Positions 37,010 through 45,051 of a DNA stretch of 64,000 bases are shown here, one piece after another. The notes beneath the pieces were generated by a model that saw only the letters and a program-made list of their open reading frames with translations, had not been told where the DNA came from and did no database searches. The position numbers and the translations under genes were made by a program. This stretch comes from Nocardioides seonyuensis (GTDB lineage Bacteria > Actinomycetota > Actinomycetes > Propionibacteriales > Nocardioidaceae), in NCBI RefSeq assembly GCF_004683965.1, contig NZ_CP038436.1, forward strand, positions 2,914,001-2,978,000. The letters are read 5' to 3'. Numbering within the stretch: the first letter of the stretch is position 1; each line of letters begins with the position of its first letter.

Positions 37010-38236
37010 TCAGGACTCGTCCTCGGCGAAGCCGGCCACCACGTCACGCAGGGCGCCCAGCTGGGCTGCCACGGCGTCACGACGCTTGGTCATCCGGTCG
37101 ACCTCGGCGCGGACAGCGGCCAGCTCTCGCTCGGCGTCGGCCGTGCCCGTGGAGGCGATGGCCTCTGCCTGCGTCTGGGCCGACGCCACGATCTGCTCGG
37201 CCTCGCGACGCGCACGCGTCAGGAGCCCCTCAGCCTCGCTCTGCGCCTGCGCGCGATGGGCCGTGGCCTGCGAGGTGGCCTCGCGGGCGCGCTGCTCGGC
37301 AGCCGCGGCGCGCTGCTCGGCCTCCTCGACCAGGCGCTGTGTCTCGGCAGTGGCGTGGGAGTGGTGCTCGGAAGCCTCGCGGGCGAGCCGTTCCTTCTCC
37401 ACCGCGAGTGTCCGTCGGGCCTCCTGGACCTCGCGATCGGCCGCAGCGCGGGCCTGCTCGGCCTCCCGCTTGGCCGAGGTGCGCAGCTCGTTGGTCTCCT
37501 GCTGTGCCGCAAGGCGGAGCTGGTCGGCCTCGCGCCGAGCGGCCGCGAGGAGGTCCTCGGCCTCGCCCTGGGCCAGCAGTCGCTCCTGCTCGGCGTCGGT
37601 CGTGAGCCTGTTGCGCATCTCGTCGAGCTCCTTGAGCTGGACCAGGCGCATGTCATCGGCCTCGCGCGCGGCATCGGCGCGGATGGCCTTGGCGTCGCGG
37701 TTGGCCTGCTCGCGGATCTCGGCAGCATCGCGAGCCGCGCTGGCGCGCACGTCGCTCGCCTCGTCCTCGGCGAGCTTGAGCATCGAGGTGGCGCGACCCC
37801 CCAGTCCGGCGTAGGAAGGGTTCTGGTTCTCCTGGAGCTCGGCGCGCAGCCGCTCGAGCTCGGCCTCGAGCTCGAGGACGCGCTGCTCGGAGGCTGTCAG
37901 GCTGGTGCTCAGACCGGACTTCTCCGCGGCCAGCTGGGTGATCCGCTGGTCCACGGCCTGCCTGTCATAGCCGCCGCGGCGGACCACGGGCAGCGCGGCC
38001 GCGGAGTGGGAGGAGCCTACGGCTGCGCGCGGTGGCAACGGCCGTGACGCGGTCGTGGCACTCGGAGGAGTCGGGGACGTGACCGCTGCCGGCAGCACCT
38101 GGGTCTCCTGGCTCGCAGGCGTGGCAGGGACGTCCGCGACAGTTGCCTGGTCGTCAGCCGGCCCTGCATCGTCGGCGTCGGGACCGGTGGGCTCCGGCTC
38201 CTCGTCGAAGATGGACAGGCCCTGGTCGCTGCTCAT
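37010..38236 (-). CDS. Long coiled-coil protein (DivIVA/FilP/Scy-like)
   Basis: A 408-residue cytoskeletal-type protein. Residues 1-85 are acidic and Pro-rich (DEEPEPTGPDADDAG). A short DivIVA-like motif (RRGGYDRQAVDQRITQLAAEKSGL, about 87-110) precedes a nearly continuous coiled coil (about 110-400) made of Ala/Glu/Arg/Gln heptads. Such proteins organise polar growth in actinobacteria. The ATG at 38236 (MSSDQGLSIF) is preferred to a longer frame that runs through the terminator region. It is followed at 5 bp by the AI-2E permease gene, suggesting they act together at the membrane. Confidence 0.8.
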   Translation of the reverse strand: MSSDQGLSIFDEEPEPTGPDADDAGPADDQATVADVPATPASQETQVLPAAVTSPTPPSATTASRPLPPRAAVGSSHSAAALPVVRRGGYDRQAVDQRITQLAAEKSGLSTSLTASEQRVLELEAELERLRAELQENQNPSYAGLGGRATSMLKLAEDEASDVRASAARDAAEIREQANRDAKAIRADAAREADDMRLVQLKELDEMRNRLTTDAEQERLLAQGEAEDLLAAARREADQLRLAAQQETNELRTSAKREAEQARAAADREVQEARRTLAVEKERLAREASEHHSHATAETQRLVEEAEQRAAAAEQRAREATSQATAHRAQAQSEAEGLLTRARREAEQIVASAQTQAEAIASTGTADAERELAAVRAEVDRMTKRRDAVAAQLGALRDVVAGFAEDES

Positions 38237-38301
38237 GCTGCGCACCCACTTCCGCGTCTGTGTGTCTGACTCTGCACAGTCTCCCCGATGGGCCCGAATC
38301 A

Positions 38302-38354
38302 CCACACCCCGGCTCGCAGACACTCTGCTCTCGAGTGTGCGAACCGGGGTGTGG
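38302..38354 (-). terminator. Long hairpin after ccr
   Basis: CCACACCCCGG (38302-38312) pairs with CCGGGGTGTGG (38344-38354), with inner stems TCGCA/TGCGA and CACTC/GAGTG, about 21 bp in all with small bulges. It lies just downstream of the ccr stop on the minus strand. No U-run follows. Confidence 0.65.
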
Positions 38355-38369
38355 GGTGGCGTCAGGGGG

Positions 38370-39710
38370 TCAGACGCCCCGGAAGCGGTTGATCGCGTCG
38401 ATGTGCTGGCTGCGCATCTCCTCGTCGAGCACGCCGAGGCCCTCCTCGGGCGAGAGGCACAGCACGCCGACCTTGCCCTGGTGGGCGTTCTTGTGCACGT
38501 CGAGCGTGGCTTGGCCGACCTCGTCGAGGGTGTAGGTCCTCGACAGCGTCGGGTGGATCTTGCCCTGGGCGACGAGGCGGTTGGCCTCCCACGACTCGCG
38601 GTAGTTGGCGAAGTGGCTGGAGATGATCCGCTTGAGGTTCATCCACAGGTAGCGGTTGTCGTACTCGTGCATGTAGCCCGACGTGGAGGCGCAAGTGGTG
38701 ATGGTGCCGCCCTTGCGCGTGACGAAGACCGAGGCGCCGAAGGTCTCCCGACCGGGGTGCTCGAACACGATGTCGATGTCCTCGCCGCCGGTGAGCTCGC
38801 GGATGGCCTTGCCCAGGCGCAGCCACTCCTTGGGGTCCTGCTTGGTGCCCTCGTCGTTCCAGAACTTGAAGTCCATCTCGGAACGGTTGATGACCTTGTC
38901 GGCGCCCATGCTGCGCACGATCTGGGCCTTCTCCTCGTTGGAGACCACGCAAATCGGGTTGGCCCCGCCGTTGAGGGCGTACTGCGTCGCGAACCCGCCG
39001 AGGCCGCCGGACGCGCCCCAGATCAGGACGTTGTCGCCCTGCTTCATGTTGCCGCCGTTGGTCGAGACCAGCTGGCGGTAGGCCGTGCAGTTCACCAGGC
39101 CGGGGGAGGCAGCCTCCTCCCAGGTGAGGTGCTCGGGCTTGGGCATCAGCTGGTTGGCCTTGACCATCGCGACGTCGGCGAGGCCGCCGAAGTTGGTCTC
39201 GAAGCCCCAGATGCGCTGCGAGGGGTCCATCATCGTGTCGTTGTGGCCGTCGGGTGCCTCGAGCTCGACCGAGAGGCAGTGGGCCACGACCCGGTCGCCC
39301 GGCTTCCACTTGTTGACCCCGGGGCCCACCTTCAGCACGACGCCGGAGAGGTCGGACCCGACGACGTGGTAGGGCAGGTCGTGCCGGGCGCCCAGGTCGG
39401 ACTCGCGGCCGTAGCGCTCGAGGAAGCCGAACGTCGAGACCGGCTCGAAGATCGAGGTCCACACCGTGTTGTAGTTGATCGCGGAGGCCATGACGGCCAC
39501 GAAGGCCTCTCCGGGACCGAGCTCGGGGAGGGCCACGTCATCGACGTGCAGCGACTTGCGCGGGTCCTTCTCCTTGGTGGTCTGCCCCTCGAACATCTCG
39601 ACCTCGTCCTTGCGGACGTGAGCGGCGCGGTAGTGGTCGGGGAGCTCCAGGTTGGCGAAGTCGTCCGAGCTTGCGTTGCCGGACTGGATGGCTTCGAGGA
39701 TGTTCTGCAC
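38370..39710 (-). CDS. ccr: Crotonyl-CoA carboxylase/reductase
   Basis: A 446-residue medium-chain dehydrogenase/reductase that reductively carboxylates crotonyl-CoA with NADPH and CO2 to ethylmalonyl-CoA, the key step of the ethylmalonyl-CoA pathway. Visible features are the NADPH-binding ASGGLGGFATQ, plus residues matching the CO2 pocket known from Kitasatospora Ccr: N81 (SAINYNTVW), F170-E171 (GFETNFGG) and H366 (SSHFANY). These support carboxylation rather than simple enoyl reduction. The GTG at 39710 is preceded by AGGAGA. Its partner mutase is encoded 18 kb away in this window. Confidence 0.95.
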   Translation of the reverse strand: MQNILEAIQSGNASSDDFANLELPDHYRAAHVRKDEVEMFEGQTTKEKDPRKSLHVDDVALPELGPGEAFVAVMASAINYNTVWTSIFEPVSTFGFLERYGRESDLGARHDLPYHVVGSDLSGVVLKVGPGVNKWKPGDRVVAHCLSVELEAPDGHNDTMMDPSQRIWGFETNFGGLADVAMVKANQLMPKPEHLTWEEAASPGLVNCTAYRQLVSTNGGNMKQGDNVLIWGASGGLGGFATQYALNGGANPICVVSNEEKAQIVRSMGADKVINRSEMDFKFWNDEGTKQDPKEWLRLGKAIRELTGGEDIDIVFEHPGRETFGASVFVTRKGGTITTCASTSGYMHEYDNRYLWMNLKRIISSHFANYRESWEANRLVAQGKIHPTLSRTYTLDEVGQATLDVHKNAHQGKVGVLCLSPEEGLGVLDEEMRSQHIDAINRFRGV

Positions 39711-39752
39711 GTGTGTCTCCTGTGAGGCAGCGGTGGCGATCGCGGGTCAAGA

Positions 39753-39764
39753 TACCCGCGAGTA
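39753..39764. promoter_or_regulatory. Possible operator upstream of ccr
   Basis: TACCCGCGAGTA is one mismatch from the TACC-N4-GGTA inverted repeat seen at 24914 and 43398, 43 bp upstream of the ccr start. Suggestive only. Confidence 0.3.
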
Positions 39765-39805
39765 GGCGAGGGTGGTCGGGCTTGTGACGTAGTTCCCAGT
39801 CGGTG

Positions 39806-40258
39806 CTAGTGCGAGCCGTCGGCCGGCTCGACCAGCTCGACCAGCACGCCACCGGCGTCCTTGGGGTGGATGAAGTTGACACGGCTCTCGGACGTGCCGC
39901 GCTTGGGCGTGTCGTAGAGCAGGCGGACGCCGCGCTCGCGCAGGGTCGCGGCCACCGCCTCGACGTCCTCGACCCGGAAGGCGAGCTGCTGGATCCCGGG
40001 TCCGGAGCGGTCGAGGAACTTGGCGATCGTCGACTCGGGGGACAGGGGTGCGAGCAGCTGGATGCAGGAGCCGGAGTCGCCCACCCCCACCATGGCCTCG
40101 CGCACGCCCTGCTCCTCGTTGGTCTCCTCGTGGAGCACCTCCATGCCGTAGACCTCGCGGTAGAACCGCATGGCCTCGTCGAGGTCGGACACGGCGATGC
40201 CCACGTGGTCGATCGCGGTGAAGAGGTGCTTGACGGAGTCGAGTTCTGGGGTCGTCAT
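39806..40258 (-). CDS. mce: Methylmalonyl/ethylmalonyl-CoA epimerase
   Basis: A 150-residue VOC-fold enzyme that interconverts the 2R and 2S epimers of methylmalonyl-CoA (and ethylmalonyl-CoA) using a divalent metal. The first half has [20 protein letters not shown] with metal-ligand His18; the second half has [18 protein letters not shown] and ends [19 protein letters not shown] with the conserved HP and Glu. The ATG at 40258 fits family length; an ATG at 40267 is 3 codons upstream. It lies 95 bp upstream of ccr on the same strand and is divergent from the thiolase gene. Confidence 0.93.
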   Translation of the reverse strand: MTTPELDSVKHLFTAIDHVGIAVSDLDEAMRFYREVYGMEVLHEETNEEQGVREAMVGVGDSGSCIQLLAPLSPESTIAKFLDRSGPGIQQLAFRVEDVEAVAATLRERGVRLLYDTPKRGTSESRVNFIHPKDAGGVLVELVEPADGSH

Positions 40259-40412
40259 GGCACACATGGTCGCAGGAGCGACATTCCCCGACAGGTGGGG
40301 TGCGGACCGTGAGACAGGTGTGACACGTGCCTCTCCCGGACACTCTCGCTGTCGCCGCGGAGTGCTAGGTACGCTCCGAGATGACACTCTTCTCACGCTT
40401 GGAGGCACCGCC

Positions 40413-41608
<1,196 letters not shown>

Positions 41609-41612
<4 letters not shown>

Positions 41613-42592
41613 GTCGGCGCACCGCCCCCGCGATCCCCGAGCTCGTCGCACGAGCGCGTGCCGGGGAGGCGGGGGCGGTCGCTCGTCTCATCACCTTGGT
41701 CGAGGACGCCTCGCCGGCCCTGCGTGAGGTGATGGCCGAGCTGAGCGCCCACCCCGGAACGGCCCACTTCCTCGGGATCACCGGATCTCCGGGAGTGGGG
41801 AAGTCGACCTCCACCAACGCCCTGGTGACGGCCCTGCGTCGGGCCGGCAAGCGGGTGGGCGTCCTGGCCATCGACCCGTCGTCACCGTTCTCCGGAGGCG
41901 CGCTCCTCGGAGACCGCGTGCGCATGTCCGAGCACGCTCTCGACCCGGGGGTCTACATCCGCTCCATGGGTGCCCGAGGGCACCTCGGGGGCCTGTCCTG
42001 GTCCACTCCCCAGGCTGCTCGGGTCCTCGATGCGGCCGGGTGCGACGTCGTCGCGGTCGAGACGGTGGGAGTCGGCCAGAGCGAGGTCGAGGTGGCCGGT
42101 CTGGCCGACACGACGATCGTCATGCTGGCGCCCGGCATGGGCGACGGCATCCAGGCTGCGAAGGCCGGCATCCTCGAGGTGGGCGACATCTACGTCGTCA
42201 ACAAGGCTGACCGCGACGGCGCCGAGGGCGTGCGGCGCGAGCTGCGGAACGTCCTCGCCATGACCGAGCGGCCTGCCGGGTCGTGGCGGCCCCCGATCGT
42301 CATGACCGTCGCCAGCAAGGGGGAGGGCGCCGAGGAGCTGGTCGCGGAGATCGAGCGCCACGGCGAGTGGCTGCGCGAGAGCGGCGAGCTCGCGCGTCGT
42401 CGTACGGCGCGGGCCAGGCGGGAGATCGAGGCCATCGCCCTGGCCGCTCTGCGGGAGCGGTGGGGCGACGTGGGTGGCCGTGGCGAGCTGGACCAGCTCG
42501 CCGAGCAGGTCGTGTCGGGGGACGTCGATCCCTACGCCGCGGCCGACGACCTGCTGCTCTCCCTCGGCCCGTCCCGAGGGGCGACCGGCTAG
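41609..42592 (+). CDS. meaB: MeaB-type GTPase chaperone of B12 mutases
   Basis: A 327-residue G3E-class GTPase that loads and protects adenosylcobalamin in acyl-CoA mutases. The P-loop GSPGVGKS is at 59-66; [15 protein letters not shown] is the metal/switch region; ETVGVGQSE and VVNKADRDG (guanine recognition) follow. The GTG at 41609 overlaps the thiolase stop by GTGA, so the protein is co-translated with thiolase. The likely client is the ethylmalonyl-CoA mutase encoded at 18389. The 3' end overlaps the convergent SDR gene by 4 bp. Confidence 0.94.
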
Positions 42593-43329
42593 CTCAGCCG
42601 GATGGTCTGGCCGGTGATGCGCGAGGCCTCCAGGGTCGCCAGGAACATCACCGTGCTGGACACAGGTCCGCGAGCGGTGGTGCCGGCGCGCACCAGGGTG
42701 TCTCCCGTGCTGAGGGCGTGCGAGCCCGAGCCGGCCGAGGGATGAGCACCAGGACCTCCCTGACGGGGGAGCAGCCCCCGGGCGGGCTCGAGCACAGAGT
42801 TGACGCGCACCCCGATACCTGCCCAGTTCTGGCCGGCGCGCGCGGTCGAGGCGGCCAGCTCCGCAGCCGCACCAGCGGGGTCGCTGGTGAGCTCGAGCCA
42901 GCGCGCCACGGCGCCGGTGTTGATCACGCACCCTCCGCCCGGAGCGGGGCTCTGGCTCAGCTTGAGACGCAGCCGGGTGGTCAGGAACATCGGCCCCAGC
43001 ACCCCGGATCGGGCCGCCTCGCCGATGAAGCTGCGCTCGCTGTCGGGGAGTCCGTAGGGAAGGCTGCAGCCCGCGGCCAGGACCAGGATGTCGAGCGGAC
43101 CGATGATCCCCACGAGGTGGTCCATGGAGTCCTGACGGGCCAGGTTGACCATCTCGTAGTCGATGCCGGCGAGATCGACGTCGTAGAGCTCGCGCAGCAT
43201 CATCGTGCCGGTCACCGTGACCTGGGCCCCGGAGTCGCGGAACGAGCGTGCGATGGCGTGACCGGCCCCGCGCGTGCCACCGACCACCAGCACGCGATAG
43301 CCAGTGAAGTCGAACGACAGCGCAGCCAT
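42589..43329 (-). CDS. Short-chain dehydrogenase/reductase-fold protein lacking the catalytic Tyr-Lys pair
   Basis: A 246-residue Rossmann protein. The cofactor motif is VVGGTRGAGHAIA (15-27), followed by ILVLAAGC where SDRs have NNAG. Where the catalytic YxxxK should follow the serine strand, the sequence is INTGAVARWLELTSDPAGAA with no Tyr or Lys. The end ([23 protein letters not shown]) matches normal SDRs. It probably binds NAD(P) but may not be a standard dehydrogenase; a regulatory or binding role is possible. RBS AAGGA is good. The 129-bp upstream gap holds a TACC-N4-GGTA repeat. Confidence 0.8.
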   Translation of the reverse strand: MAALSFDFTGYRVLVVGGTRGAGHAIARSFRDSGAQVTVTGTMMLRELYDVDLAGIDYEMVNLARQDSMDHLVGIIGPLDILVLAAGCSLPYGLPDSERSFIGEAARSGVLGPMFLTTRLRLKLSQSPAPGGGCVINTGAVARWLELTSDPAGAAAELAASTARAGQNWAGIGVRVNSVLEPARGLLPRQGGPGAHPSAGSGSHALSTGDTLVRAGTTARGPVSSTVMFLATLEASRITGQTIRLS

Positions 43330-43397
43330 GTTCCTTGCCCTCCGGGGAAAACGGCGCCACCATCCCCCTCCCGAGAATGATGGCGTAGGGAGGTTTC

Positions 43398-43409
43398 TAC
43401 CACGCGGTA
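43398..43409. promoter_or_regulatory. Candidate operator TACC-N4-GGTA upstream of the SDR-like gene
   Basis: TACCACGCGGTA, the same inverted repeat as at 24914, lies 69 bp upstream of the SDR ATG in a 129-bp gap. Confidence 0.35.
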
Positions 43410-43458
43410 ACCTGCTCGCGATAGGGGGAGACCCCGCCAGCCGCCCGGCCGCGCCCGG

Positions 43459-44037
43459 TCACCGCTCGTGCCAGAGCCGCTCCTCGTGCGTGGGGTCCGC
43501 GAGGTCGGGGTGCCCGGTGCGCACAGCCGCGAACGTCCACAGCTTGTTCAGCACGAACGAGAGGGGCGTCACCATCACGATCACGATGAGCTGCGCCCAG
43601 TAGAGCCGGGTGCGCAGGCCTGTGGAGTCGTCCAGGAGGTCGGAGGGCAGGCTCATCGGCGAGTGCGGGTGCAGCAGCAGGGTCAGCAACGCCAGTCCGA
43701 TCAGCTGGCCCATCAGGCCCACGGTCAGGAACGGCAGGTACTCCTGCCGCCACCCGGCGGCACCGGAGCTCCTGAACGTCCACGTCCGGTTGAGCTGAAA
43801 GTTCCACACGTTGGCCGCCAGGAACGCCACGGACGAGTACACGTGGTACCAGCGGAGGTTGAAGTCTGTCAGGGGGATCCCGGCGATCGCCAGGTCGAAG
43901 TCAGGTCCCATGCGCCTGACCAGGACCAGCACAGCCAGGTTGACGAGGACGCCGGTGGCACCGACGATGCCGAACCGCAGCAGCAGCACGAAGTTCTTGC
44001 GGTGCCGCTCCAGCACGCGGTCGAGTAGCCCTCTCAC
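43459..44037 (-). CDS. GtrA-family membrane protein
   Basis: A 192-residue protein with four transmembrane helices. LLLRFGIVGATGVLVNLAVLVLV (helix 1) and FLAANVWNFQLNRTWTFRS, followed by a C-terminal FVLNKLWTF repeat, identify the GtrA/DPMS-like family, thought to flip polyprenyl-linked sugars for wall or lipid glycosylation. The GTG at 44037 is preferred because it is 7 bp from a TACTGT -10 and follows directly into the conserved region; the longer frame upstream is antisense to the next gene. Confidence 0.88.
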   Translation of the reverse strand: MRGLLDRVLERHRKNFVLLLRFGIVGATGVLVNLAVLVLVRRMGPDFDLAIAGIPLTDFNLRWYHVYSSVAFLAANVWNFQLNRTWTFRSSGAAGWRQEYLPFLTVGLMGQLIGLALLTLLLHPHSPMSLPSDLLDDSTGLRTRLYWAQLIVIVMVTPLSFVLNKLWTFAAVRTGHPDLADPTHEERLWHER

Positions 44038-44044
44038 CGCACGG

Positions 44045-44100
44045 ACAGTACCGCCGCGGGACGGGGTCGACTCGACCCGCCCCGCCCGGTCCGGGACAAT
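44045..44100. promoter_or_regulatory. Divergent leaderless-type promoters (GtrA and YbbN-like)
   Basis: On the minus strand TACTGT (44045-44050) is 7 bases from the GtrA GTG. On the plus strand GACAAT (44095-44100) is 6 bases from the ATG at 44107. The 69-bp gap contains no ribosome site for either gene. Confidence 0.5.
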
Positions 44101-44106
44101 GGCGCC

Positions 44107-45039
44107 ATGACGCAGCAACCGTTCTCCCGTCCTGGCGCGATCGACCTCTCCGCCCTCGGTCAGCGGCCGGCGCAGCAGCAGGCGGTCTCGACCGCTGCCG
44201 GGCCCGGTGGGGCCTACTCCGTCGCCATCAGCCAGGACAACTTGCAGCAGGTGCTGCAGGAGTCGATGACCGCACCGGTCGTCATGGTCTTCCACTCCGC
44301 GCGACAGGCACCGGGCAGTGAGCAGTACGCCGCAGACGTCGCGGCCGAGGCCGAGCGGCTGGAGGGTCGACTGCTGGCTGCGCTCGTGGACGTCGACACC
44401 AACCCTGAGATCGCCCAGGCCATGCAGATACCGCAGGTGCCGCTGACCATGGTGATCCTCGACGGCCGTCCGGTCACCCAGCCGATCCCGGGCGCCCTGT
44501 CGCCAGATGAGATCGCGACCCTCTTCAGCCAGCTCGGTCAACAGCTGACCACGCAGGGGATCTCCGGCCGTCACCAGCCCCGGCAGGCGGTCGCCGCGGC
44601 GGGGGAGGAGGCCGAGGAGGAGGCTGTCGACCCGCGCTACGCTCCCGCGCAGGACGCCCTGGGCCGCGGTGACGTGGACGCAGCGGTCGCGGAGTACCAG
44701 AAGCTCGTCGACGCCAACCCTGCCGATGCCGAGGCCGCAGCCGGCCTGGCCATGGCCAAGGTGCTCCAGCGCACCCAGGGGGTCGACCTCCACGCTGCGC
44801 GCGCAGCCGCCGCGCAGGACCCCGACGACGTCGAGGCGCAGACCATGGTGGCCGACCTCGACATGCTGGGGGGACACGTCGAGGACGCGTTCAACCGCCT
44901 CGTCGCCCTCATCGCCCGCACCAGCGACGCGGACCGCACCAAGGCCCGCGAGCACCTGCTCGGCCTGTTCGCGGCCGTGGGCAACGACGACCCGCGCGTG
45001 CTGGCCGGGCGACGGAACCTCGCCTCCGCCCTGTTCTGA
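44107..45039 (+). CDS. YbbN/CnoX-like thioredoxin-TPR protein
   Basis: A 310-residue protein. Residues about 36-150 form a thioredoxin fold (VVMVFHSARQAPGSEQYAADV, LVDVDTNPEIAQAMQIPQVPLTMVILDGRPV), but the redox CxxC is absent (SARQAPG). Residues about 175-310 are helical TPR-like repeats (DALGRGDVDAAVAEYQKLVDANPADAEAAAGLAMAKV). The E. coli relative is a holdase that hands clients to GroEL/DnaK; without the cysteines this one would act as a non-redox chaperone. It converges with ppdK (12 bp between stops). Confidence 0.87.
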   Translation: MTQQPFSRPGAIDLSALGQRPAQQQAVSTAAGPGGAYSVAISQDNLQQVLQESMTAPVVMVFHSARQAPGSEQYAADVAAEAERLEGRLLAALVDVDTNPEIAQAMQIPQVPLTMVILDGRPVTQPIPGALSPDEIATLFSQLGQQLTTQGISGRHQPRQAVAAAGEEAEEEAVDPRYAPAQDALGRGDVDAAVAEYQKLVDANPADAEAAAGLAMAKVLQRTQGVDLHAARAAAAQDPDDVEAQTMVADLDMLGGHVEDAFNRLVALIARTSDADRTKAREHLLGLFAAVGNDDPRVLAGRRNLASALF

Positions 45040-45051
45040 GGAGAGGGCCGG

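Noticed and set aside
36204..37814. A 536-codon plus-strand frame over the AI-2E permease and coiled-coil genes
   Set aside because: It is Ala/Ser/Arg-rich with no family signature and is the mirror of two well-supported minus-strand genes.
38055..39725. A long plus-strand frame opposite ccr
   Set aside because: Ccr on the minus strand has cofactor and CO2-pocket residues; the antisense frame has none.
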